The notes under the pieces: generated by a model
What the model was told of the DNA's origin: nothing
Databases searched by the model: none
Seen by the model: the letters and a program-made list of their open reading frames with translations, nothing else
Program-made: the position numbers and the translations under genes
Assembly (NCBI RefSeq): GCF_045062745.1
Contig: NZ_JBJGED010000005.1
Location: forward strand, 124,001-188,000
Direction of reading: 5' to 3'
DNA: 64,000 bases
DNA from: Paenibacillus_AA sp045062745
Lineage (GTDB): Bacteria > Bacillota > Bacilli > Paenibacillales > NBRC-103111
Part shown: piece by piece, positions 43,481-52,770 of the stretch
How positions within the stretch are numbered: the stretch's first letter is position 1
Layout of the letters: each line of letters starts with the position of its first letter

Positions 43481-43690
43481 ATGGCAGACCCAAACAAAGT
43501 GACGATTAAAGTGAACGACAACGGTTCGCTTCGGGTGACGGGGCCGGTCGAACTGGTGGACGCGGAAGGCAACCCGTTCGAACACAAAGAATCGTTCTCG
43601 CTGTGCCGATGCGGAGGTTCGGGCAACAAGCCGTTCTGCGACGGAACGCACAAAACGATCGGTTTCGAGAGCGCGCCGAGATCAAAGTAA
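43481..43690 (+). CDS. CDGSH iron-sulfur domain protein
   Basis: The protein is 69 residues from ATG 43481, with AAAGGAGG upstream. The motif CRCGGSGNKPFCDGTH supplies the 3Cys-1His ligands of a [2Fe-2S] cluster, as in mitoNEET-type proteins. The N-terminal half is a short beta segment (VTIKVNDNGSLRVTGPVEL). It is a single-domain small redox or cluster-transfer protein. It stands alone, with a terminator 10 bp after the stop. Confidence 0.92.
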   Translation: MADPNKVTIKVNDNGSLRVTGPVELVDAEGNPFEHKESFSLCRCGGSGNKPFCDGTHKTIGFESAPRSK

Positions 43691-43700
43691 GAGCATCAGA

Positions 43701-43743
43701 AAAATACCTCAGCCGACAACAATCCGCAATGAGGTATTTTTTA
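43701..43743. terminator. Bidirectional terminator between the CDGSH gene and the gerA operon
   Basis: A perfect 11-bp stem (43701-43711 with 43730-43740) has a T-run on the plus side and an A-run before it, so it can serve both convergent units. Confidence 0.85.
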
Positions 43744-43755
43744 TTGCCTTAGCCT

Positions 43756-44841
43756 CTATTTATTTTTCATTTTCAGAAGTCCTTCATTCTGAATGATGGT
43801 ATTGACCTGAAAGTTCACCTTCATTGTGGGATAATAATCCGTTCTCCAGCTTGTCAGACGATCACGGGGAATCTTGGTCCTGAATAATTGCCCCAGTCCC
43901 AAAATGTCGGCTTCCTCGGATTGAATTTTACGCAGCATCCGCCCGAACCTGTCGGTCAACAGCGACTCTGTATCCTGTTTGATCATCGCCTCAGTAGGAG
44001 ATCCTTTGGTTTCCAGGATGGTGACCTTCAAGGTCAGCCGGCTGTTCAGTACGGGCTTGCCGTCGTTGAAACTACTGCTATGTGTAAGGTTCTCAGTGAG
44101 GATCATTACCGAAGCACGATCCATGACTTCGATTTTCCCTTGTGCGGCTAGTCCATTAAACGAGTTGAACAACAAGGTTTCGTCCGGAGTAATTCGGCCC
44201 ACCATCATTCCGTTCTTGATCACAGCCGAACCGGTGCTTTCAATGGGCGTCGTTTGGCCTGCTTTGATTAGAGGTACGGCCACATCGCGTGTGAAGGAAT
44301 CTAAGCTTCGGTAAATTTCCCATACCCGCGTTTGCGCTACATTGGGCGACCAGCCGGCGTGTTTCTGAAAAAAGTTATAAATCTCCATTCCACCGGAGGT
44401 AGAGGACGTTTTCAACTTTTGAAACAAGGTCTCCAGGTTGTCATCACTGATCGCCACTATGGTCTTGGGAGAAATATCCCGAGCCCGCATAAAGCTCGAA
44501 ATGCTGTCCTTCATTCCGGCTTCCGCCACCGCCCGATGAAACACGAGAACCTTCAAATGAAGCAGATCTACATCGACCTCCAAATCTTTGGCGATCTTGT
44601 CCACGACTTGGTTGATAGTACTTCCTTCTTTGGTCACAATCCTCACGTCTGTCCGCCTTTGAGTAGTGTGCGGAATCAGAAGATACACTTTATAAGCGCC
44701 ATTTTGATGATCCAGCCCCATCACAACCGGCAATGCGCGGTGGTTGATGTCTTTATTGTCCCAGCATCCGCACACAGCCAGCAGGATTGTTACAGTGAGC
44801 AGCAGTCTTAGCCCGAAATGAATTAGACCTCTCGACATCAC
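43756..44841 (-). CDS. Germinant receptor lipoprotein, Ger(x)C family
   Basis: The protein is 361 residues with a signal peptide and lipobox ending AVCGC (Cys about 26) followed by WDNKDI, the hallmark opening of GerAC/GerKC proteins. The C-terminal part (FGRMLRKIQSEEADILGLGQLFR) is also typical. It is the lipid-anchored C subunit of the spore inner-membrane germinant receptor. The start overlaps the B-subunit gene by 4 bp, and it is last in the operon. Confidence 0.94.
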   Translation of the reverse strand: MMSRGLIHFGLRLLLTVTILLAVCGCWDNKDINHRALPVVMGLDHQNGAYKVYLLIPHTTQRRTDVRIVTKEGSTINQVVDKIAKDLEVDVDLLHLKVLVFHRAVAEAGMKDSISSFMRARDISPKTIVAISDDNLETLFQKLKTSSTSGGMEIYNFFQKHAGWSPNVAQTRVWEIYRSLDSFTRDVAVPLIKAGQTTPIESTGSAVIKNGMMVGRITPDETLLFNSFNGLAAQGKIEVMDRASVMILTENLTHSSSFNDGKPVLNSRLTLKVTILETKGSPTEAMIKQDTESLLTDRFGRMLRKIQSEEADILGLGQLFRTKIPRDRLTSWRTDYYPTMKVNFQVNTIIQNEGLLKMKNK

Positions 44842-45923
44842 GGACGAACCACGCCTTCACGCTGATGGCGAATACCCAGGACAAGGGTAACAAGCGGAAT
44901 GACGATCGTCACGAATAGGCGCAGATAGGTGTTCCACCACAATAATCGTTCGACCGTTTTCCAATCCGGAATTTGCATACAGATGATCATTAAGGACAGG
45001 GCGAGCAAAAGCGTCACCGGGAGCGGCCGGAAAAACGGAAACCCGCGCCGAATGAGCAGCGTTAGCTTCCACATGGCCAAGGAAAGAAAGAGCACCACGA
45101 AACAAATCAGACTGATCATCAAGAACATGGTGATCCGGTCAAACATTAACCAACGGATATCCACCGTATCGACTGTCGTGATGAAAGGAAACACAAACTG
45201 GGAAGCCGACCGTTGTCCGAATGTCAAGATCGGGACATAGACCGAGATCAGAAACATGGGAAGGAGCAAGGCACTGGTCCACATCACCTTTCGATGTTTG
45301 TACGGAATGATGTGCGGAATAAACCCCAAAAACAAGAAACCGCCTGCAAAAGCAAACAAGCTTTTCAAATAGGGACGGCTGAAGACGTATGAAAACGAAG
45401 CCGCCTTGGAGTCCATTAGCGGTAATACATAACGCCAATCCGCATTTTGAAACGAAACGCAAAAAACTAGCAGAAGGAAGGGAAGCAACAGCGCGGCGGT
45501 CAGAAGCGCCGTTCTGAAAATAGCTTCAACACCGAGAGCGGAGATGAGCGTCGTGACCCCCAGAAGAAGCGCTATAATCGCCCACACCGGAGTACTGCCC
45601 AGAAAGACAAGCGCAATGATCTCCGAATAGGCCCGGATTGAGATGATGATAACCGCGAGCAAGTAAGCCGCTACGGGAAGCAGTAAGATCACGGCAAACC
45701 CTTTGCCCGCTCCCAGCAAAATATCGATTACATTCAGAGGCGAACTATAACTTAATCCTTTCATATAGATGCCGAGCAACACCACATGAGCTGCGAAACC
45801 GAGCAAGATGGCGCTCCAATGACCAACTGTAAGGCTCTCGATGATGTCTGTCGGATACATGAAAAAGATAAGCCCGATATGGGTCAGGTAATACATAGCC
45901 ATCACCTGTAAACTCTTATCCAT
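44838..45923 (-). CDS. Germinant receptor B subunit, GerAB/ArcD/ProY family transporter
   Basis: The protein is 361 residues with about ten transmembrane helices. It belongs to the amino-acid-permease-like B subunits that bind germinants in the spore inner membrane. Characteristic stretches include LTHIGLIFFMYP, PSLIGxxx-like GKGFAVILLLPVAAYLL and RAYSEIIALVFL. It overlaps the A-subunit gene by 8 bp and the C-subunit gene by 4 bp, the standard A-B-C order. Confidence 0.92.
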   Translation of the reverse strand: MDKSLQVMAMYYLTHIGLIFFMYPTDIIESLTVGHWSAILLGFAAHVVLLGIYMKGLSYSSPLNVIDILLGAGKGFAVILLLPVAAYLLAVIIISIRAYSEIIALVFLGSTPVWAIIALLLGVTTLISALGVEAIFRTALLTAALLLPFLLLVFCVSFQNADWRYVLPLMDSKAASFSYVFSRPYLKSLFAFAGGFLFLGFIPHIIPYKHRKVMWTSALLLPMFLISVYVPILTFGQRSASQFVFPFITTVDTVDIRWLMFDRITMFLMISLICFVVLFLSLAMWKLTLLIRRGFPFFRPLPVTLLLALSLMIICMQIPDWKTVERLLWWNTYLRLFVTIVIPLVTLVLGIRHQREGVVRP

Positions 45924-47256
45924 TAGATTTCTCCTTTATTCTCCACCGATACACATAGGGAATACCAAAACTGCTCACACTGGCCAAGTATGCGCAAACA
46001 ACCAGAATCCCGATGAATAGTCCCAATATGCCATACATGGCCGAGAGAACAAGTAACAAATACTTGGGTAAACGGACGGAGAGCACATTGTGAAACCCGA
46101 CCACTGTAAAACTTGCTATGGTGGTGGCGGATAAAATAATAATTAAAACGTTACTGACGAGATTGGCCTGTACGACCGCTTGACCGAGAATGATTCCCCC
46201 AACAAGCGTGATTGTGGCTCCAATGCTTTTCGGAAGACGGATGCTGGCCTCCAGCAACAGCTCCAGGATGATAAGCAGGAACAATGTCTCCACGATAGCC
46301 GGGTAAGGGATGCCTTCACGGCTTTGGGCGATCGACATGGCAAGCTCGATGCGCAGGGCGTCCGGATTAACCGAGATGAGCGCCACATACAATCCGGGCA
46401 TCAACATGTTGGAGAGCACGCCGATGAAGCGCAATATCCGCACGGATATCATGAAGACGAGCGGATAATTCACATCGTTCTCCGCCGCGAACATGTCCGC
46501 TAATAAACTGGGCAGGACGAGGGCAAACGGAAAGCGGTCGAGGATCAAAACCACTTTGCCCTTCGTGAGCCCACTGGCGACATTCTGCGGCAGCTCGGTC
46601 GTGTTGAACCGGGTAACCAATGTCGATTTGGGGAACCCGAGCACACTGGATAACTTGCCTAGGTCGGAGACTTCTTTGTCCAAATTGGATTCGAGTCTAC
46701 GGATAATCGAGTCCAGGAGCGAGGGATCCGCTTGTCCTTCCATATGGAGCAGCACCGCCCGTCTGTGTTGAACTTTCCCGAAGCAGTATGACCGGATCCG
46801 GAGTTGGTCTGAGAGCACGTGCTTTTTGATCATGCCCACATTGGTATCCAGATCTTCGACGAAAGCGCTGATGGAATCCCGCACGACGTTTTCGGTCGTT
46901 GGCGCTTCGATGGCACGGGTCAGTGTACGAGGTACCGGAATGATCTTCATGCACACGTCGGAAGATTCAGATATAACAATCAAATGGCCTTCGGACATGG
47001 CCTCCGTTACCGTTCGTTCGTCCGCACAGCTTATACATTCACCGATTCCGCTTCCAAGCGCAAATAAAGGCCGTTTAGCCGCGACCGCATTCTGAACCTG
47101 TTGTTGAAGCAACACCATGGTCTGGGGCAAATCGATAAGCGATTTGTACCCGGCCAACGTCACCTGATGATGGGTTAGAAGCAGGGGATGGAGAAACAGG
47201 TCGGCATCTTGCTGTTGTCTTTCCTGCAAACGAACCAATAGTTCCAAACCAGTCAC
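45916..47256 (-). CDS. Germinant receptor A subunit, GerA family, with short N terminus
   Basis: The protein is 446 residues; family members usually have about 480-540. The membrane half is typical (LILDRFPFALVLPSLLADMF, NYPLVFMISVRILRFIGVLSNMLMPGLYVALISVNPD, ILGQAVVQANLVSNV). The N-terminal half keeps VEDLDTNVGMIKKH, but the family's opening 50 or so residues are missing. The only start is GTG 47256, with AGGA almost touching it, and a stop lies 12 codons upstream. The gene may be N-terminally trimmed or start differently. It is first in the A-B-C operon, which is expected to be expressed in the forespore. Confidence 0.88.
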   Translation of the reverse strand: MTGLELLVRLQERQQQDADLFLHPLLLTHHQVTLAGYKSLIDLPQTMVLLQQQVQNAVAAKRPLFALGSGIGECISCADERTVTEAMSEGHLIVISESSDVCMKIIPVPRTLTRAIEAPTTENVVRDSISAFVEDLDTNVGMIKKHVLSDQLRIRSYCFGKVQHRRAVLLHMEGQADPSLLDSIIRRLESNLDKEVSDLGKLSSVLGFPKSTLVTRFNTTELPQNVASGLTKGKVVLILDRFPFALVLPSLLADMFAAENDVNYPLVFMISVRILRFIGVLSNMLMPGLYVALISVNPDALRIELAMSIAQSREGIPYPAIVETLFLLIILELLLEASIRLPKSIGATITLVGGIILGQAVVQANLVSNVLIIILSATTIASFTVVGFHNVLSVRLPKYLLLVLSAMYGILGLFIGILVVCAYLASVSSFGIPYVYRWRIKEKSNG

Positions 47257-47488
47257 TTCCTGGAATTCATAATGGTTCCCAGTATTTCCTCAAGGGTCTT
47301 ATGGTAAACTCGGTCGATTTTTATCGTTAAGTGTAGTTACTATAAATTATATATCAAATACAATAGGGGTAATTATAGCAATAATAAATTCACTACTTAC
47401 ATTACAATATCGACTGAATTTATAATAAAAACAGTCAAGTGCTCCTGTTGAAGGTCTTCCTCGGGATTGCGTTCTGCCTACGGGACTG

Positions 47489-47875
47489 GTGGAGAGGGTG
47501 TGGGGAAAGTTGAGAAATAATGGTCTGGGAGATCTGGAAAAATCCTTTCTCCTCAATTGGGCCGCTATTCGAAAACAAGGAAAGGCTAAATTTATACTCA
47601 CGAGGGGGAGCTTACTCGGATTTCTCATATTTAATTTTTGGCTTATCGTAACCATTGTCGAGATCTTTATGCTGTCGGATCTGGAGCTGGCCCAATATTC
47701 ATGGGAATCCTTTATAAAAAAGTGTCTCCTATGGTTTACGCTTGAAATAATGCTGGGCTTTGCGTTAGCGGTAGGGAGTTGGAAAGCCAATGAAGAGAAG
47801 TACCATCATTATGTTCTCGGACATCTCTCTATGCTAGAAATTTTAGAGCTTAGTATGAGAAACGGAAACCTTTAG
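47489..47875 (+). CDS. Small two-helix membrane protein, unrecognised
   Basis: The frame from GTG 47489 gives 128 residues; GTG 47498 and TTG 47510 are equally possible and the ribosome binding site is not decisive. Two hydrophobic segments (about 40-62 and 80-98) are joined by a short acidic loop. The N-terminal basic part and the charged C-terminal tail look cytoplasmic. No family is recognised. Base composition is AT-rich. The Ldh-type gene follows 33 bp later, so they may share a transcript. Confidence 0.55.
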   Translation: MERVWGKLRNNGLGDLEKSFLLNWAAIRKQGKAKFILTRGSLLGFLIFNFWLIVTIVEIFMLSDLELAQYSWESFIKKCLLWFTLEIMLGFALAVGSWKANEEKYHHYVLGHLSMLEILELSMRNGNL

Positions 47876-47908
47876 ATCACCGAGTCGTACGACAGGAGGA
47901 ATATATCC

Positions 47909-48889
47909 ATGAATGTAGATCGCCGAGAATTTGTGAAAGTCGATAAGGGCAAGATGAAGAGCTTGGTGAGCACACTAGCACAAAAAGCCGGCATGCCGGA
48001 AGAAAAAGCGGATTTTCTAGCCGGTCTATTAGTAACAAATGACCTTCGTGGCGTATTCAGTCATGGGTCCAGACAAATCGCTACCTATGCCCGCATCATG
48101 CGAGACGGAATGATTAACCCGGATCCTCAGATAAGGATGGCAAATGAGTCGTCCGCAACGATTACGATTGACGGAGCCGGGGGCCTCGGCTATTTCGCCG
48201 CCTACCGGGCTGCGGAGGAACTGATCGACCGGTGCCGCCAATTCGGGATTGCGGCCGCGGTTACCCGCAACCACGGGCATATCGGTGCAGCGGGAATCTA
48301 CTCCCGTATATTGGCCGAATATGGCCTGATTGGATATGTGACATCCGGCCATCAACTAGCTCTTCGACCGGAAGACTCCATCATGCAGGCTGCGGGAGGC
48401 TCGCCGATGTCTTTCGCTATCCCCGGCGGAGAAGAGGTTCCGATGGTGCTGGACTTCGGGACGATGCATGACTTGTATGCATCCTCTCCGCATGTGCCTG
48501 AGCTGTTCCGGCTGGCTCCCGGTCTAGTATTTCGCAGCATGGGCCTCGGTTTTATGTGTCAAGCCTTAGGTGGGTTTCTCGCTGGGGTTCCGGCAGAAGA
48601 AGAGAGAGCCGAACGCCGGTATCCGGGCGCCAATCAGGGTTCTTTGATCATAGCGCTGGATCCGGGATGCTTCATAGATCGTGACGTTTTCAAGAAAGAG
48701 ATGGACACGTACATGAGATTAACTAGAGAAATGCAGCCGATGCCCGGGTATGAGAAGGCGAGCTTGCCCGGAGTCCTGGAAGCGGAACGCGAGGCGGACT
48801 GGGGCGTTACCGGTATACCTGTCGACGAGAATCATAGGGCTGTCTTATCCAAAGCTGCGGTTGAGTTTGGTGTGGAGCTTCCCTTCTAG
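47909..48889 (+). CDS. Ldh2-family NAD(P)-dependent oxidoreductase (malate/L-lactate/ureidoglycolate dehydrogenase type)
   Basis: The protein is 326 residues with the fold distinct from Rossmann-type lactate dehydrogenases. The conserved opening DLRGVFSHGSRQ is followed by catalytic-region RNHGHIGAAGIYSRI and cofactor region PMVLDFGTMHD. Family members oxidise 2-hydroxyacids such as malate, lactate, ureidoglycolate or 2,3-diketogulonate. The usual tail region is somewhat divergent. AGGAGG precedes the ATG. No pathway neighbours help choose the substrate. Confidence 0.87.
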   Translation: MNVDRREFVKVDKGKMKSLVSTLAQKAGMPEEKADFLAGLLVTNDLRGVFSHGSRQIATYARIMRDGMINPDPQIRMANESSATITIDGAGGLGYFAAYRAAEELIDRCRQFGIAAAVTRNHGHIGAAGIYSRILAEYGLIGYVTSGHQLALRPEDSIMQAAGGSPMSFAIPGGEEVPMVLDFGTMHDLYASSPHVPELFRLAPGLVFRSMGLGFMCQALGGFLAGVPAEEERAERRYPGANQGSLIIALDPGCFIDRDVFKKEMDTYMRLTREMQPMPGYEKASLPGVLEAEREADWGVTGIPVDENHRAVLSKAAVEFGVELPF

Positions 48890-48972
48890 TTTAAGACGGA
48901 ACTGGAACGTCCAACCCACCGGCGACTTCTGTGATACAATGGGCTTATTACCGACCGGAAGGAAGCGTCATC

Positions 48973-50964
48973 ATGCGCGAAGCACAACGGAAACAGATTC
49001 GGAACGTAGGCATCTTCGCCCATGTCGATGCGGGCAAAACGACAACGACCGAGCACATCCTGTACGAGAGCGGACGCATTCGCACACTCGGCAGTGTCGA
49101 TGACGGCACAGCGCTGACGGATTGGTTGGACGTGGAACGAGAACGTGGGATCTCGGTACGAGCTGCAGTTACTCGGTTCGACTGGAACGGCGTTCAGGTC
49201 AATCTAGTAGATACGCCCGGACATGTAGATTTCCTGTCGGAAGTCGAACGTTCGTTGAGAGTGATGGACGGTGCGGTGTTGATCGTTTCCGCGGTTGAGG
49301 GCGTACAAGCCCAGACGGAATTGATTTGGCAGGCGCTTCGTGATCTCCGCATTCCGACCATAGTGTATGTCAATAAACTCGACCGAGTAGGGGCGGATCC
49401 GATGCGTACGTTTGACAGCATCCGCCGCTTGCTTTCGAACGGAGCCATACCGATACAGGCACCGATTGGGGTGGAAGAGGATTTCTCGGGAAGCAGGGAT
49501 TTGCTCCGGGAAGAAATGGGCTCTCTCTCCAAGGAGACTGAGTTATACCGTCAGCTGCTTGTCGAGACGATCGCCGAACGTGCCGAAGACCTATTGGAAC
49601 GTTATATCGAGAAGGGCGCCCTCACTACGGCAGAGTTACTACCGCACCTAGAGGCAGGGATTCTCCGATCGGAGCTATTCCCGGTACTCTTCGGGGCCTC
49701 GAATCGCGGGATCGGCATCTCAGAGCTTATGGACGGGATCTTGCGATGGCTGCCGGGCCCGACGGAGGATTGTGAGGCGCCGGTGGCCGGTATCGTCTTT
49801 AAGCTCGAGCGTGATCCGGACATGGGCAGAATCGCGTATTTACGATTATACAACGGCACGCTTCGCAACCGGGATCTCGTGCATAACGTTACGCAAGACA
49901 TTCAGGAGAAGGTTACCCAGATCCGCAAAATCGATGTTCTTAAGTCGCAGGATGTTGGACTTCTGGAGGCCGGGGATATAGCAGCGGTTTTCGGGATGAG
50001 CCGGGCGCGAATCGGCGACATCTTCGGCTCGTCTTCAGGTGTACCCGGAGAGCGGAAGCTGGCCGTACCGTTATTGACAGTCCAGGTGCGCTGGCGGAAT
50101 GAAGCTGATTATCTTAAGGTGGTGGCGGCGTTTCAGGAATTGGCAGACGAAGACCCTCTGTTGGATATACAGTGGCAGAAGGTGGATCGGGAGCTGCAAT
50201 TGAAGGTGATGGGAACCATTCAGATCGAGGTGCTCACTTCGGTGCTGAAGAGCCGGTTCGGGCTCGACGTCGCCTTCGATCGTCCATCCGTCATCTATAA
50301 GGAGACTCCAGCCAAGGCCGGCGAAGGGTACGTTGCTTATACGATGCCGAAGCCGTGCTGGGCCATTCTGCGGTTCCATATTGAACCTGGGGCAAGAGGG
50401 AGCGGGCTGCAGTACAGCTCTATAGCGCGGCTGGAGCGTCTGCTCGAGAGCTACCAAAACGAGGTCGCGCGGCGGGTGCCCGAGGCGCTGCAGCAAGGCC
50501 TTCGAGGATGGGAGGTCACCGATTTGAAGGTTACGCTCGTGGAGGGCGAACACCATGTGTGGCATACGCATCCGCTCGATTTTGTAGTGGCGACGCCAAT
50601 GGGCATTATGAGCGGTCTTGCGCATACGGGTACGAACCTGCTTGAGCCGATTCTGAATTTTCATTTGTCCGTACCGGAGGAATTCGGCGGCAAGGTCATG
50701 AACGAGCTCGTGATCATGCGCGGCGAGATCAACTCGCCACTTCTCCGCAACGGGCGGTTGGAACTGGAGGGACTGCTGCCGGTAGCGACGTCGCTTGATT
50801 TTCCCGCTCGGCTGGGATCGATGACGAAGGGGAGAGGCATCCTGTCAACGACATTTGCCTGCTACCGGGAATGTCCGCCGGAGGTGACTGCCGAACGCAA
50901 GCGCCAAGGCGTCAATCCCCTCGATCAGGCCAAATACATTTTGTCCGTACGCAATGCTTTGTGA
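48973..50964 (+). CDS. EF-G-like GTPase of the TetM/TetO ribosomal-protection family
   Basis: The protein is 663 residues from ATG 48973 (AAGGAAG upstream); two earlier in-frame starts are less likely. GTPase motifs are AHVDAGKTT, DTPGHVDF and NKLD. The full EF-G-like domain set follows. The sequence begins RNVGIFAHVDAGKTTTTEHILYESG, as in Tet(M), Tet(W) and OtrA rather than EF-G proper, and domain V ends in a long tail. These proteins remove tetracycline from the ribosome. Environmental Bacillales often carry divergent chromosomal copies whose resistance activity is untested. It is monocistronic, with a terminator. Confidence 0.88.
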   Translation: MREAQRKQIRNVGIFAHVDAGKTTTTEHILYESGRIRTLGSVDDGTALTDWLDVERERGISVRAAVTRFDWNGVQVNLVDTPGHVDFLSEVERSLRVMDGAVLIVSAVEGVQAQTELIWQALRDLRIPTIVYVNKLDRVGADPMRTFDSIRRLLSNGAIPIQAPIGVEEDFSGSRDLLREEMGSLSKETELYRQLLVETIAERAEDLLERYIEKGALTTAELLPHLEAGILRSELFPVLFGASNRGIGISELMDGILRWLPGPTEDCEAPVAGIVFKLERDPDMGRIAYLRLYNGTLRNRDLVHNVTQDIQEKVTQIRKIDVLKSQDVGLLEAGDIAAVFGMSRARIGDIFGSSSGVPGERKLAVPLLTVQVRWRNEADYLKVVAAFQELADEDPLLDIQWQKVDRELQLKVMGTIQIEVLTSVLKSRFGLDVAFDRPSVIYKETPAKAGEGYVAYTMPKPCWAILRFHIEPGARGSGLQYSSIARLERLLESYQNEVARRVPEALQQGLRGWEVTDLKVTLVEGEHHVWHTHPLDFVVATPMGIMSGLAHTGTNLLEPILNFHLSVPEEFGGKVMNELVIMRGEINSPLLRNGRLELEGLLPVATSLDFPARLGSMTKGRGILSTTFACYRECPPEVTAERKRQGVNPLDQAKYILSVRNAL

Positions 50965-50981
50965 CCGTTTTTGAGTGAGGG

Positions 50982-51009
50982 ATCCGCGCAAACCGCGGAT
51001 TTTTTTCTT
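50982..51009 (+). terminator. Terminator after the TetM-like gene
   Basis: A perfect 7-bp stem (50982-50988 with 50994-51000) with a 5-nt loop is followed by at least six T residues. Confidence 0.88.
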
Positions 51010-51038
51010 TTCTGTACTCGTTCTGCTGCCGCCGACAT

Positions 51039-51073
51039 AAAAAAGCTAAGTGAATAGTCACTTAGCTTTTTAT
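51039..51073. terminator. Bidirectional hairpin serving the VOC gene
   Basis: A stem of about 13 bp (51039-51052 with 51058-51071) has T-runs on both strands, 25 bp beyond the 3' end of the minus-strand VOC gene. Confidence 0.85.
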
Positions 51074-51097
51074 CCATATTGTTCGTGGGTACGATTC

Positions 51098-51514
51098 TTA
51101 CTCCTGAGGCATAGCGCTCATGTCCATAAAGGCAATTTCCCACAGGTGCCCGTCCAGGTCCTCGAAACTTCTCACGTACATGAAGCCATGGTCTGCCGGT
51201 TCTTTGGACTGCTTGCCTCCAGCGGACAATGCCTTGTCCGCGAGCTCGTCCACATGCTCCCTGCTGTCGGCGGAGAGTGCAATAATCCCTCCAGCGGCGC
51301 TGGCGACATCGGCGACCGGCTTGTTGATAAACGTTCGGAAATACGACTCTGAGAGCAGCATCACGAACGTATTGTCGTTGATCACCATACAGGCCGAGTT
51401 ATCATCGGAAAACTGCGGGTTGAATTCAAAGCCAATGCTGCTGAAAAAATCCTTCGTCCGGTTAATATTTTTCACCGGCAAGTTTACATACGTTTGGTTC
51501 GGTTTATAAGCCAT
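51098..51514 (-). CDS. VOC-superfamily (glyoxalase/bleomycin-resistance-like) protein
   Basis: The protein is 138 residues with two beta-alpha-beta-beta-beta repeats: an N-terminal QTYVNLPVKNINRTKDFFSSIGFE and a C-terminal RSFEDLDGHLWEIAFMD, which carries the metal-ligand Glu. It belongs to the YndN/PhnB-like single-chain group often annotated as extradiol dioxygenase. No substrate is evident. GAGGTGACC precedes the ATG. It is monocistronic. Confidence 0.87.
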   Translation of the reverse strand: MAYKPNQTYVNLPVKNINRTKDFFSSIGFEFNPQFSDDNSACMVINDNTFVMLLSESYFRTFINKPVADVASAAGGIIALSADSREHVDELADKALSAGGKQSKEPADHGFMYVRSFEDLDGHLWEIAFMDMSAMPQE

Positions 51515-51770
51515 CTTTGGTCACCTCATCTGTATTATTGAGTGCAGATGCGCGCATATCAACTGCATGAGTAAAATATACCTCATAAGGAATATTCCTG
51601 TCAACGCATATTTGAATTTTTTTATGGAGGATTAGGGGGGTTAATTCGAAACTAGAGCAGTATTACACATATATTGGCAGAGTTAAAGGATGGTATACTT
51701 TACCTACGGGGATGATTGTGTGTCATGGTGCAAGAGCAAAAACTAGCAAAAAAATGAGAGGGGCACTTAG

Positions 51771-52011
51771 TTGAGAAGAGTCGATGTGGCAAGTGCATTA
51801 ATTTTTGATGATACCTTTCAAAAGGTTTTGATGGTAAGAAATCTGAGAGGGGATTCCTCCGACTGGAGTTTACCTGGTGGAGCGGTGGAGCCAGGGAAAC
51901 ATTGATGGACCTGTTGATTGTTCTGACCTAGACGACGAGATAGTGGAAGTTAAGTGGATTGATGTTGCAACTGCAAACGAAATTTTGCTAAGTTATCAGT
52001 TCCGCTGGTGA
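51771..52011 (+). pseudogene. Nudix hydrolase with its catalytic box deleted
   Basis: From TTG 51771 the frame reads RRVDVASALIFDD...DWSLPGGAVEPGKH, a normal Nudix N terminus up to the start of the box, then stops at 51905. One frame over, from 51904, comes DLDDEIVEVKWIDVATANEIL, a normal Nudix C-terminal part, to a stop at 52011. The REXXEEXG helix and about 50 neighbouring residues are absent at the junction. An internal deletion has therefore removed the active site. It lies in an AT-rich stretch. Confidence 0.75.
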
Positions 52012-52144
52012 TTAATACTGAAAATAAACACGTGATAAGTTATTCTTTTCATGGGAACGTTTGAACATTGCAAACCTAATCATCCATTGAAGAAGAGCTA
52101 CAAAATGTGGGGAATCACAATCATAGTTACTAGTGAGGAAATGT

Positions 52145-52690
52145 ATGAATATAGTTCTAGTAGGTATGTCTGGAGCCGGAAAAAGCACTTTAGGCGTGTT
52201 GCTTGCCAAAGCGTTAGGAATGGATTACGTCGATACCGATATTATGATCCAACAACAAGAAGGTAGGCTGTTACAAGAAATAATTGATCGTGGTGGTATC
52301 GATAAATTCATGGAAGTCGAAGAGAATATTGTGTCTGACCTAAAATTAAAAAATTGTATTATATCTACAGGCGGAAGTGTTATTTATTCAGAAAGAGCTA
52401 TGAATATCCTTAAGAATGGTGGACAGATTATTTATTTACATGTCCCATACGAGGAAATTAATAAGAGACTAACAAACATAACTACCAGAGGCATCGTGAT
52501 TAAGAAAGGAAATAGTCTTAAGGATGTTTACGAGGAAAGATTACCTCTATACAAAAAGTATAGTGATATTATGATTGATTGCTCAAATAAGGATATAGAG
52601 CATTGTGTTAGGGAGATAATCGAGAGAATACAAGAAAGTCATGGCGAAAATACCATGGACTGTCAGAACTTTGCCGGAAGTGATGCTTGA
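52145..52690 (+). CDS. Shikimate-kinase-like P-loop protein
   Basis: The protein is 181 residues from ATG 52145 (GAGGAA upstream; GTG 52133 is in frame). Walker A is GMSGAGKST near residue 7. DTD near 30 and the C-terminal ERLPLYKKYSD are shikimate-kinase hallmarks. Two substrate-site features are off: the FR pair that binds shikimate is FM (DKFMEVEE), and GGG is GGS. So it is probably not the housekeeping AroK but a paralogue phosphorylating something else. The gene is AT-rich. Its stop overlaps the TTG alternative start of the next gene. Confidence 0.82.
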   Translation: MNIVLVGMSGAGKSTLGVLLAKALGMDYVDTDIMIQQQEGRLLQEIIDRGGIDKFMEVEENIVSDLKLKNCIISTGGSVIYSERAMNILKNGGQIIYLHVPYEEINKRLTNITTRGIVIKKGNSLKDVYEERLPLYKKYSDIMIDCSNKDIEHCVREIIERIQESHGENTMDCQNFAGSDA

Positions 52691-52770
52691 AAAAGAAATC
52701 GTTTACAAGGGAACAAATGTACGGTATTCTAGAAGTAGCTGGTAATATATTCAAGTGGAGGCGATCTTTG

